Shown here piece by piece: positions 24,157 through 31,614 of a DNA stretch of 52,702 nucleotides. The notes under the pieces are model-generated. The model worked only from the letters and a program-made list of their open reading frames with translations. It had not been told where the DNA came from and did no database searches. The stretch is from Oscillospiraceae bacterium. GTDB taxonomy: Bacteria > Bacillota > Clostridia > Oscillospirales > Oscillospiraceae. The stretch's first letter is position 1; each line of letters begins with the position of its first letter. The DNA lies in assembly GCA_017506735.1 (NCBI GenBank), contig JAFVMW010000054.1, positions 1-52,702 on the forward strand, in the 5' to 3' direction. Made by a program: the position numbers and the translations under genes.

Positions 24157-24495
24157 ATGAAGGTAGCATTTGAAGAAATCGGCCGTGTGGCGGCGACCTT
24201 TGCCGCTGACGGGGTCAAGGCCGGGACGGTTTGCAAGATGGCCGGGAATGGCATGGTGGCTCCCTGCGCCGATGGGGAGGAATTTGTGGGTCTGGTGGAG
24301 CATGTCCGGAAGGGCTTCTGCGGTGTTCAGCTCCACGGCTTTGCCCAGGTGGCGTACACCGGCACCGCGCCCGGTCTGGGGTATGTGAATCTGGCGGCCA
24401 ATGGGGGCGGCGGCGTGAAGGTCAGCTCTGGCGGCCGGGGTCATCTGGTGGTCGCCGTGGATGAAAATGCCATGAAGGCTGTCATCGAACTGTAA
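24157..24495 (+). CDS. Probable head decoration or capsid-stabilising protein
   Basis: A 112-residue beta-rich protein (FEEIGRVAATFAADGVKAGTV, VAYTGTAPGLGYVNLAANG, GHLVVAVDENAM), located between protease and major capsid, exactly where decoration proteins such as lambda gpD or DUF2190-type proteins sit. The pattern of a short Gly-rich barrel fits that group, but no diagnostic motif exists. The start at 24157 has GGAGG 8 nt upstream; 24154 is the alternative. It ends 14 bp before the capsid gene. Confidence 0.6.
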   Translation: MKVAFEEIGRVAATFAADGVKAGTVCKMAGNGMVAPCADGEEFVGLVEHVRKGFCGVQLHGFAQVAYTGTAPGLGYVNLAANGGGGVKVSSGGRGHLVVAVDENAMKAVIEL

Positions 24496-24509
24496 GGAGG
24501 AATGGGAAA

Positions 24510-25535
24510 ATGGCATACGATAATCTGAGATTGGAAAAGGGCATGTACCGCCAGGAGGGTATGACCTTTACCCAGGTTCTGGAGAGCATGGACCCCAGCG
24601 AAAATTACCGGGGCACTGCCCTGGAGAACACCGACGCCTTCCAGCGTCAGCTTAAGCGCTTCGGCATCAAGGTGAAGGGCGCAGGCTCCTCCACTGTGGA
24701 GAAATTCTTCCGCACCATGGATTCCGCGGTGCTGTTCCCCGAGTACATCGCCCGGGCCGTCCGGCAGGGCATGGAGGAGAACGACATTCTGCCTGCCATT
24801 ACCGCCACCACCACCGTCATCGACGCCATGGACTATCGCTCCATCTACGCCGAGAGCGACGAGGATGGTTTCGGCATGAAGGCTGTGGCAGAGGGTGCCC
24901 AGATTCCTGCCACCCACATCAGAACCCGGGAGCATCTGATCAATCTGACCAAACGGGGCAGAATGCTGGTTTGTAGCTATGAGGCTGTCCGGTTCCAGAA
25001 GCTGGATCTGTTCAGCGTCATGCTGCGCCAGATCGGCAGCTACATCCAGAAGATGGTTTTGGCGGATGCCATCGATGTGCTGGTCAACGGCGACGGCAAC
25101 GGCAACGCTGCCCAGGTGTACCAGGTGGGGACTGATCCCATCAGCGGCCAGGCAGGTGCGCTGGGCTATGACCAGCTGGTGGAATTCTGGGGCCAGTTTG
25201 ATCCCTACACCATGAACGGTCTGGTGTGCAGCCCTGCCATGATGACCAAGCTTCTGAAGGTGCCTGAGCTGCAGAATCCTCTGACCGGTCTGAACTTCCA
25301 GGGCACCGGCGAAGTTGGTACTCCCCTGGGCGCCAAGCTCCACCGCACCGGCTGTGTGGCGGACGATCTGATCATTGGCCTGGACAGCCGCTATGCCCTG
25401 GAGCTGGTGCGGGCCGGGGATGTGCTGGTGGAGTATGACAAGCTCATTGACCGTCAGCTGGAGCGGGCTGCCATCACCGCTGTTTCCGGCTTTGGCAAAA
25501 TCTGTGACGGTGCGGTGAAGCTGCTGCAGGTATGA
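24510..25535 (+). CDS. Phage major capsid protein (HK97-fold type)
   Basis: The 341-residue protein is placed after the protease and decoration genes. It has a capsid-like pattern: an N-terminal arm with TFTQVLESMDPSENY, then an E-loop and P-domain helix area (LFSVMLRQIGSYIQKMVLADAIDVLVNG), then NGLVCSPAMMTKLLKVPEL and the closing strand YALELVRAGDVLVEYDKLI. Such capsids assemble the icosahedral shell and are matured by the protease. The ribosome-binding site AAGGAGG before 24510 is strong, and the codon choice is more biased than in its neighbours, as expected for a high-copy protein. It overlaps the next gene by 4 nt. Confidence 0.85.
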   Translation: MAYDNLRLEKGMYRQEGMTFTQVLESMDPSENYRGTALENTDAFQRQLKRFGIKVKGAGSSTVEKFFRTMDSAVLFPEYIARAVRQGMEENDILPAITATTTVIDAMDYRSIYAESDEDGFGMKAVAEGAQIPATHIRTREHLINLTKRGRMLVCSYEAVRFQKLDLFSVMLRQIGSYIQKMVLADAIDVLVNGDGNGNAAQVYQVGTDPISGQAGALGYDQLVEFWGQFDPYTMNGLVCSPAMMTKLLKVPELQNPLTGLNFQGTGEVGTPLGAKLHRTGCVADDLIIGLDSRYALELVRAGDVLVEYDKLIDRQLERAAITAVSGFGKICDGAVKLLQV

Positions 25536-25888
25536 TCCTGACGGAACGGATCTTCGCCCAGGCCCTGACCCTGGCCGGAGATCTGGACGCCCGGCAGACG
25601 GCGCTGCTGCGGGTGCTGTGCAGGGGAGCGGAACGCTCCCTGGCAGCCCAGCTCCGCAGGGGACTGACGGCGGAGGATTGTCTTGCGGACTTTACCTCTG
25701 CCGCCGGTCTGATGGCACTGGCGGCGCTGTCTGAAACCGGGGAAGAGGATTCTGTGGAGCGGTTTACCGCCGGGGATGTGACCATCCAGAAACGCTCGAA
25801 CAGCGCGGCGGCAAACTGCCTGCGCTATCAGGCCAGGGTTATGATGACGCCCTATCTCCGGGACAATTTCCTGTTTCAGGGGGTGTAA
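25532..25888 (+). CDS. Head-tail connector / head completion protein
   Basis: A 118-residue mostly helical protein immediately after the capsid gene (ATGA overlap). Size, position and helical content (AQALTLAGDLDARQTALLRVL, AERSLAAQLRRGLT) match adaptor proteins of the HK97 gp6 or SPP1 gp15 type, which dock under the portal ring. No diagnostic motif, so the assignment is from context. Confidence 0.6.
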   Translation: MILTERIFAQALTLAGDLDARQTALLRVLCRGAERSLAAQLRRGLTAEDCLADFTSAAGLMALAALSETGEEDSVERFTAGDVTIQKRSNSAAANCLRYQARVMMTPYLRDNFLFQGV

Positions 25889-25891
25889 GCC

Positions 25892-26230
25892 GTGAAGCGG
25901 ATGGTGGAGAAGATGATGGCAAGCCACGGCAGAACCATCACCCTGGAACAGGAAGGCGTGCGCAAACCGGTGAAGGCTTTTTTGCAGCCGGTGAACGCCA
26001 ATGTGGAGCGGATCTCCCTGCCGGCCATGGGGCCGCTGGGCAGAGAGTCCCGGGAGCGGTTTCTCTACATTGGTCCGGCAGAGCCTGGGCTGCGGCCGGA
26101 TGACCGGCTGGAGGCCCAGGGGAAGGGGTATCTGGTTCGCAGCGCGGAGCTGGTGTATGCCGGGGAACAGGCCCTGTACTGCTGGGCCATGTGCGTGAAG
26201 GAAGGCGGTGAGGGAGTCTGGAATGGCTGA
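25892..26230 (+). CDS. Phage head closure-like protein
   Basis: A 112-residue protein with a GTG start three bases after the previous stop. The beta-rich core (KAFLQPVNANVERISL, RERFLYIGPAEPGLRPDDRLEAQGKGYLVRSAEL) resembles small stopper/closure proteins, in which a barrel seals the head after packaging. The phrase DDRLEAQGKGYLVRSAE has the look of proteins that report instrument-like parameters in minor head/tail genes of PBSX-type phages. The call comes from gene order. Confidence 0.55.
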   Translation: MKRMVEKMMASHGRTITLEQEGVRKPVKAFLQPVNANVERISLPAMGPLGRESRERFLYIGPAEPGLRPDDRLEAQGKGYLVRSAELVYAGEQALYCWAMCVKEGGEGVWNG

Positions 26231-26235
26231 CGGAA

Positions 26236-26916
26236 GTGATACGGGTGCTGGAAAGCAGCGGAATCCCGGCCGGGGAAGCCTTTCCCGGCGCAGAGCTTTC
26301 CGGACTCCGGGAACCCAGAGCGCTGGTAAACGTACAACGGGCAGACCAGGGAACCGGCAGGGCGGAATTGTCCGTCCGGGTGATGAGTCCCCGGCGGCTG
26401 GGCCTTTGGGAATGCCAGAACACGGCGGTGAAGGCCATGCAGGCTCTGGCTGTGACGGGCATGGCCTGCCGGATGGAGCAGATGACCTTCGAGGAGGGCT
26501 GTGACTGCTTTTGCGTGAAGGTCATCGCCACTGTCTGCGGCCTTCTGGCTGGAAGCTGGCTGAAGGTGAAGGCAGATCAGACGGAGCTTTCCTGTGTTAC
26601 GGAATTTACCGCCGAGCAGGACCGGGGCCGGCGGCTCATCGGGGGCGTGAATCAGGAAACGCCGGTGGGGGTGACTGCCGGCACCGGCGGATGGAAGTTC
26701 CGGCTGGTTCGGATTGCGCCCAACTTTGGCTCGCTGGAACGGGAGCCGGAGGAACCCTTTCAGCTGACGGTGGCGGAGGGGAGCTGCGCAGCTCTGTTTT
26801 CCGGCTGTGTGCTGAACCGGGTGAAACAGACCGTGAACCGGGAGGAAGCGAGAGTGGAATGGGAGGGCTTTGCCCTGACCAGAGAGGAGCTGGAGGATGG
26901 AGAAGCTGAAGTTTAA
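26236..26916 (+). CDS. Phage head-tail joining / tail completion-like protein
   Basis: A 226-residue protein in the next slot of the module. No ATG is near: the frame opens after a stop at 26209. Possible starts are GTG 26236 or the CTG codons at 26218 and 26227, with GGTGAGGGAG (26207-26216) as ribosome-binding site, so the start is uncertain and could be 3-6 codons upstream. The N-terminal ESSGIPAGEAFPGAELSG is typical of tail-terminator-type proteins; the rest (about 90-226) contains several strands and four Cys and may be a second domain. It overlaps the next gene by 20 nt. Confidence 0.5.
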   Translation: MIRVLESSGIPAGEAFPGAELSGLREPRALVNVQRADQGTGRAELSVRVMSPRRLGLWECQNTAVKAMQALAVTGMACRMEQMTFEEGCDCFCVKVIATVCGLLAGSWLKVKADQTELSCVTEFTAEQDRGRRLIGGVNQETPVGVTAGTGGWKFRLVRIAPNFGSLEREPEEPFQLTVAEGSCAALFSGCVLNRVKQTVNREEARVEWEGFALTREELEDGEAEV

Positions 26917-27298
26917 GGGCTGGAGCTGGCCGGAAAACCCGGAGACCTTTCTGATGGAGGCAGTCCGGGAGCCGGAATACAGCAAGGCAGAGGATGGGAC
27001 TGTGACCTATGACGGGCTGGGCGCCCTTTGCCGGACGATCACCGGCAAGGGAATCTTCCAGGGGCCCTCGGCGGCGGCCAGCTTCCGGACGCTGCTGAGC
27101 TTTCTGGAGTCCGGGGAGGCAGGGCCGCTGATCCATCCGGTGTGGGGAACCATCAACGCCTGTCTGACGGAGCTGAAGATGGAGGAGGGCAGCGGTGAAC
27201 ACTGCATCACCTACGCCTACGCCTTCCGGGAGGTGGACGAAAAGGGTGGAATCCCTGCCCTGTCCCGGCCCGGGAACTGGGTGATCTATACCTACTAA
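26897..27298 (+). CDS. Phage tail/baseplate-associated protein similar to the Mu DNA-circularisation N-terminal domain
   Basis: A 133-residue protein beginning MEKLKFKGWSWPENPE. The segment GIFQGPSAAASFRTLLSFLESGEAG followed by PLIHPVWGTINACLTEL and the closing FREV recall the DNA_circ_N domain (N-terminal part of Mu gpN and related baseplate proteins), where a short conserved HP-W-G motif occurs. Such proteins are normally encoded after the tape-measure gene and are much longer. Here the protein stands alone as the last gene of the block, which suggests that the tail genes between were lost or never present. A strong terminator follows at 27320-27347. Confidence 0.55.
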   Translation: MEKLKFKGWSWPENPETFLMEAVREPEYSKAEDGTVTYDGLGALCRTITGKGIFQGPSAAASFRTLLSFLESGEAGPLIHPVWGTINACLTELKMEEGSGEHCITYAYAFREVDEKGGIPALSRPGNWVIYTY

Positions 27299-27319
27299 AG
27301 TGTGTTAAAATAATAAAAA

Positions 27320-27347
27320 GCGCCCGTTTCCAGGTGGAAACGGGCGC
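27320..27347. terminator. Bidirectional terminator between the phage block and glgP
   Basis: Perfect 11 bp stem GCGCCCGTTTC/GAAACGGGCGC (loop CAGGTG). It is flanked by AAAAAG on the left (T-tract on the minus strand) and AATTTG on the right. Confidence 0.8.
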
Positions 27348-27361
27348 AATTTGTTTGGTTT

Positions 27362-29692
27362 TTAGCGGACGGTGGGCTCAATGTGCCAGATCTCGGCGGC
27401 GTACTGACGGATGGTACGGTCGGAGGAGAACTTGGCGGCGGAGGCCACGTTCATCAGGCACTTGCGGCCGAAGGACAGACGGTCGGCATACTCGGCATTG
27501 GCACGCAGCTTGGTGTCAATGTAGGATGCGTAGTCCATCAGCACATAGTACTGGTCAGAGGAGGGACCCCAGTTGATCAGCTTGTTGTAAACCTCACGGA
27601 TGCCGTTGTCGGTCTCGATGGTGCCGTTGACCATGGTATCCACAGCCCGGCGCAGATCGGAGTTGGAGTCGTAGTAATTCTTGGCCCAGTAGCGGCCCTT
27701 GACGTTGTTGATGTCGGTGACGGTGGCGCCGAAGATATACTCGTTGGCATGGCCTGCCTCCTGAGCAATCTCCACGTTTGCGCCGTCCAGAGTACCCAGA
27801 GTCACAGCGCCGTTGAGCATCAGCTTCATGTTGCCGGTGCCGGAGGCCTCCAGACCTGCGGGAGAGATCTGCTCGGAGATGTCAGCGGCAGGAATGATGT
27901 GCTCGGCGTAGGAGCAGTTGTAGTTCTGCACGAAGCAGACGCGCATCTTGTTGTTGACAGCGGGATCGTTGTTGATCAGCTTGGCCAGACGGTTGATATA
28001 GCGGATGACGCTCTTGGCATCCTCGTAGCCGGGAGCGGCCTTTGCGCCGAAGATGAAGCAGGTGGGCTGGAAGTTGGGCAGACGGCCCTCCTTCAGGCGG
28101 AAGTAGATGTCAGCGATGGAGATGGCGTTCATCAGCTGGCGCTTGTACATATGCAGACGCTTGACCTGAACATCGAACATGAAGTCGGGGTTCAGCTGGA
28201 CGCCTTCCTTCTCAGCGATGATGGCGCACAGCTGCTCTTTCTTCTGATGCTTGATGAAGTTGAAGCGACCCACCATCTCGTCGTCGATCATACCCTTCAG
28301 GGCGCCGATCTCATCCAGGTTCTTCAGGAAGTCAGCACCGACCTTCTCGCGGACCAGACCGGTCAGCTCGGGGTTGCACAGACCGAACCAGCGGCGGGGA
28401 GTGATGCCGTTGGTCTTGTTCTGGAAACGCTCGGGGAAAACCTTGTACCACTTGTTGAACACGTCATCCACCAGAATCTTGGAGTGGATCTCGGCAACGC
28501 CGTTGACGTAGGAACCAACGTAGATGGACAGGTTTGCCATGTGAACGATGTCATCGTTGATGATCCACAGGCCGGTGTTGGGATGCTCCTGACGCAGCTT
28601 GTGGTCGATCATGCAGATGATGTCAGCGACCTTGGGCACAACGGAGCGCAGCAGGTGCAGGGGCCACTTCTCCAGAGCCTCACCCAGAACGGTGTGGTTG
28701 GTGTAGGAGAAGGTCTTCTGAGCGACAGAGAAAGCCTGCTCGAAGGTCATGCCTTCCTTCATCAGCAGACGGATCAGCTCGGGGATGGACATGGCAGGAT
28801 GGGTGTCGTTGAGCTGAACGGCGTTGTACTTGGCAAACTCGTTCAGATCGGAGTGAACCAGACGGAAGGCACGGAGCATATCCTGCAGGGAAGCGGAGGA
28901 CAGCACGTACTGCTGCTTGATGCGCAGGCGCTTGCCCTCGTCGTTGGAGTCGTTGGGGTACAGAACACGGGTGATGTCCTCGGCCTTGTTTTTCTCGGAC
29001 AGAGCCTTGTCGTAGTTCTGCTTGTTGAACTCGTCGAAGTTCAGGTCAGACAGGGGTTCGCACTGCCACAGACGCAGGGTGTTGATGTTGTTGGTGCCGT
29101 AGCCGATGACGGGAACGTCATAGGGGACAGCCTTGACGGTGTGGTCGGGGAAGGTGATGGTGACGGTGTGTTTGTCACGGCGGAAGGACCAGGGATCGCC
29201 GTGGGCAGTCCAGTCGTCAGCGGCCTGGCACTGCTCGCCCTTCTCGTTGAAGGACTGCTTGAACAGGCCGTGCTTGTAGCGCAGGCCATAGCCGCTCAGG
29301 GGCAGATCGCAGCTGGCGGCGGAGTCCATGAAGCAGGCAGCCAGACGGCCCAGACCGCCGTTGCCCAGAGCATCGTCCTCAATGTCCTCCAGGATGGACA
29401 GGTCCACGCCCTTGGCGGCGAACAGGGTCTTCATCTCGTCCAGAATGCCCAGGTTGAACAGGTTGCTGTACACCAGGCGGCCGATCAGGTACTCGGCAGA
29501 GATGTAGTAGGCCTTGCGGTGGGTGGAACGGGCCTGCTTGCTGGCGCTCCAGTTTTCGTGGATTGCCATCATGACAGCCTCGCCCAGAGCGTTGTGCAGC
29601 TCGGTGGCGGAGGCCTCAGTCAGGGCCACGTCGTACTTGTACTTGAGCTGGGTTTCAGTCCAGTACAGGATGTTTTCGCAGTTGTAACTCAT
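27362..29692 (-). CDS. glgP: Glycogen/starch phosphorylase
   Basis: The 776-residue enzyme removes glucose 1-phosphate from alpha-1,4-glucans. The pyridoxal-phosphate Lys is Lys623 in EASGTGNMKLMLNG, and other family blocks are intact (GNGGLGRLAACFMDS, ALQLND-like VQLNDTHPA, TNHTVLGEALEKWP, NGITPRRW). The start at 29692 is preferred since AGGAG lies 8 nt upstream; a longer frame to 29728 lacks a site. It is 60 bp after malQ on the same strand, so the two form a glycogen/maltodextrin breakdown operon. The product feeds glycolysis. Codon use points to high expression. Confidence 0.97.
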   Translation of the reverse strand: MSYNCENILYWTETQLKYKYDVALTEASATELHNALGEAVMMAIHENWSASKQARSTHRKAYYISAEYLIGRLVYSNLFNLGILDEMKTLFAAKGVDLSILEDIEDDALGNGGLGRLAACFMDSAASCDLPLSGYGLRYKHGLFKQSFNEKGEQCQAADDWTAHGDPWSFRRDKHTVTITFPDHTVKAVPYDVPVIGYGTNNINTLRLWQCEPLSDLNFDEFNKQNYDKALSEKNKAEDITRVLYPNDSNDEGKRLRIKQQYVLSSASLQDMLRAFRLVHSDLNEFAKYNAVQLNDTHPAMSIPELIRLLMKEGMTFEQAFSVAQKTFSYTNHTVLGEALEKWPLHLLRSVVPKVADIICMIDHKLRQEHPNTGLWIINDDIVHMANLSIYVGSYVNGVAEIHSKILVDDVFNKWYKVFPERFQNKTNGITPRRWFGLCNPELTGLVREKVGADFLKNLDEIGALKGMIDDEMVGRFNFIKHQKKEQLCAIIAEKEGVQLNPDFMFDVQVKRLHMYKRQLMNAISIADIYFRLKEGRLPNFQPTCFIFGAKAAPGYEDAKSVIRYINRLAKLINNDPAVNNKMRVCFVQNYNCSYAEHIIPAADISEQISPAGLEASGTGNMKLMLNGAVTLGTLDGANVEIAQEAGHANEYIFGATVTDINNVKGRYWAKNYYDSNSDLRRAVDTMVNGTIETDNGIREVYNKLINWGPSSDQYYVLMDYASYIDTKLRANAEYADRLSFGRKCLMNVASAAKFSSDRTIRQYAAEIWHIEPTVR

Positions 29693-29752
29693 CAAATAAT
29701 CTCCTATCTCATGCGGAGGTTTCCGCAAAAAATGCTGTTCAGGGGAAGTGGG

Positions 29753-31285
29753 TTATTCAGCCGCAGTCTCCTCGGCTTCCGCCTTGGGCTCGGGAGCCAG
29801 ACGGCCGTAGAGCTTGGTCATGGCGCGGATGCGCTTGGCCAGATCCGCGCTTGCGAAGCCGGGCTCGGCGCGCCAGGTCCAGTTGGCGTTGGTCATGGTG
29901 CCGGGGAAATTCATCCGGGACTCGCCGCCCAGGGTCAGGTAGTCCTGCATCTGGATCACGGTCAGGTCGGAAACGGAAGCCATTGCGGTGCGGATCAGGC
30001 CCCAGACCATCTCCTCCAGGCCCAGCAGGCCGGTGACCTCATCCAGGCCCATGTACTCGCAGACGTAGTCGATGGCATCCTTGGAAGCGGTCTGGAACCA
30101 CTGCAGGGTGGTCATGTTGTCGTGGGTGCCGGTGTAGCACACGGAGTTGGCAGGGAAGCAGTAGGGCAGGTACTCGGAGGGCTCACGGGAATCGAAGGCG
30201 AAGCCCAGAACCTTCATGCCGGGGTAGCCGGAGTTGTCCCGGAGATCCAGAACCGCCTGGGTCAGGGTGCCCAGATCCTCGGCGATGAACTTCAGCTCGG
30301 GCAGGCCGGTCTTGAGGGCGTTGACAAAGTCCATGTCGGGGCCCTTGATCCACTGGCCGTTCTTGGCGGTGGTGTCACCGTAGGGGACGGACCAGTAAGC
30401 CTCGAAGCCGCGGAAGTGGTCCAGACGGACAACGTCATACAGCTTGCCGGCGGCACCCAGACGGCGCAGCCACCAGCCGTAGCCGTCCTTGGCGATCTTC
30501 TTCCAGTTGTACAGGGGGTTGCCCCAGAGCTGGCCGTCGGCGGAGAAGGCATCGGGGGGGCAGCCTGCGATGGCAGTGGGAGTCAGATCCTTGTCCAGCT
30601 GGAACAGCTTGGGCTCGCACCAGACCTCCACAGAGTCGTAGGGAACATAGATGGGCACGTCACCGATGATCTCGATGTCCTTGCCGTTGGCGTAGGCGCG
30701 GAGGGCGCTCCACTGCTTGTAGAACAGGAACTGCACAAAGGCGTAGAACCGGATCTCGTTGGCCAGACGCTTCCGGGCGGCATTCAGTGCCCGGGCCTTG
30801 CGGAACTTCAGCTCCTCCTCCCAGGTGTACCAGGCGGCGGAGTTGTTCTCACCCTTCAGAGCCATGAACAGGCAGAAGTCGGGCAGCCATGCTGCGTTCT
30901 CCTCCTGGAAGGCGTCAAAGGCGGCGCTGCCCTGGAAATTGGCGTAGGCCTTGCGCAGGACGGCGTTCTTGTTATTGTACTGCTTGCCGTAGTCCACACG
31001 GGTCTCGGAATCGGCCCAGTCGATGGACTCAAAGTCAGCCTTCTCCAGCAGACCGTCGGCCACCAGCAGATCGAAATCAATCAGGTAGGGATTGCCGGCG
31101 TAGGCGGAGCAGGACTGGTAGGGGGAATCACCGTAGCCGGTGGGAGTCAGGGGCAGAATCTGCCAGCTGCGCTGACCGGCATCAGCGAGAAAATCAACAA
31201 AATCAAAGGCGCTCTTGCCCATGGTGCCAATGCCGCAGGAACCGGGCAGAGAGGTGATGTGCATCAGAATACCGCTTTTTCTCAT
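29753..31285 (-). CDS. malQ: 4-alpha-glucanotransferase (amylomaltase)
   Basis: A 510-residue GH77 enzyme that moves glucan chains between maltodextrins and releases glucose. It starts MRKSGILMHITSLPGSCGIG and carries the GH77 landmarks: AYAGNPYLID, the nucleophile block VRLDHFRGFEAYW, acid/base FIAEDLGTL and the THDNMTTLQW segment. Size is normal. It precedes glgP with a 60 bp gap. The C-terminal tail APEPKAEAEETAAE is an acidic extension. Promoter 31400-31428, with two palindromes beside it, suggests control by sugar availability. Cytosolic. Confidence 0.96.
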   Translation of the reverse strand: MRKSGILMHITSLPGSCGIGTMGKSAFDFVDFLADAGQRSWQILPLTPTGYGDSPYQSCSAYAGNPYLIDFDLLVADGLLEKADFESIDWADSETRVDYGKQYNNKNAVLRKAYANFQGSAAFDAFQEENAAWLPDFCLFMALKGENNSAAWYTWEEELKFRKARALNAARKRLANEIRFYAFVQFLFYKQWSALRAYANGKDIEIIGDVPIYVPYDSVEVWCEPKLFQLDKDLTPTAIAGCPPDAFSADGQLWGNPLYNWKKIAKDGYGWWLRRLGAAGKLYDVVRLDHFRGFEAYWSVPYGDTTAKNGQWIKGPDMDFVNALKTGLPELKFIAEDLGTLTQAVLDLRDNSGYPGMKVLGFAFDSREPSEYLPYCFPANSVCYTGTHDNMTTLQWFQTASKDAIDYVCEYMGLDEVTGLLGLEEMVWGLIRTAMASVSDLTVIQMQDYLTLGGESRMNFPGTMTNANWTWRAEPGFASADLAKRIRAMTKLYGRLAPEPKAEAEETAAE

Positions 31286-31399
31286 AATGAAGATCTCCTT
31301 TATGTCAGAGTGAATACGAGGGGAAAAGTACAGTGATTAAGTGACAGAAAGCCGAAAATGGGTATGCCTCCGGCATCCCATTGGTGGGCTGCAAGACTA

Positions 31400-31456
31400 A
31401 GAGTAACCTGTTTTTACAGATTTGTCAAGTCTTTGAAAGGGCGCAACCGGATGCGC
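31400..31456 (-). promoter_or_regulatory. malQ-glgP promoter with two candidate operators
   Basis: Minus-strand -35 TTGACA (31423-31428), 17 bp spacer and weak -10 TACTCT (31400-31405). CTGT-TTTT-ACAG (31408-31419) lies within the spacer. GCGCA-ACCGGA-TGCGC (31441-31456), centred on CCGG as in several LacI-family sites, lies just upstream. A weak -10 with operators suits a regulated promoter. Confidence 0.5.
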
Positions 31457-31572
31457 TTTGGTTTTTCGGTGGGATTTACAAATTTTATCCTTCAACCGGG
31501 CCGTTTTCATTATGAAAGACGAAAGAAAATTGAAATTGATACTCCTTTTCCCATGCTCCGAAAGACAAAAAA

Positions 31573-31599
31573 GCGCTGCCGCGGAAACCGCGGCAGCGC
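31573..31599 (-). terminator. Terminator of ugpC/msmX
   Basis: Perfect 12 bp stem GCGCTGCCGCGG/CCGCGGCAGCGC with loop AAA, followed on the minus strand by TTTTTTG. Confidence 0.85.
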
Positions 31600-31614
31600 A
31601 GGAATGCAAAGGAA

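Larger units (their letters stand above)
31286..31614. other. Intergenic region upstream of malQ
   Basis: 329 bp without a gene: the malQ promoter and operators (31400-31456) and the ugpC terminator (31573-31599). The 31460-31560 stretch is AT-rich with no feature recognised. Confidence 0.6.

Noticed and set aside
20485-27298. Complete inducible prophage
   Set aside because: Integrase, lysogeny control, tape measure, tail tube, most baseplate and lysis genes are all missing, and both flanks are ordinary host genes.
27383-31336. Very long open frame on the plus strand opposite glgP and malQ
   Set aside because: It is the antisense shadow of two clear genes, caused by strong third-position GC bias; it has low-complexity Gly/Val/Leu composition and no start signal.
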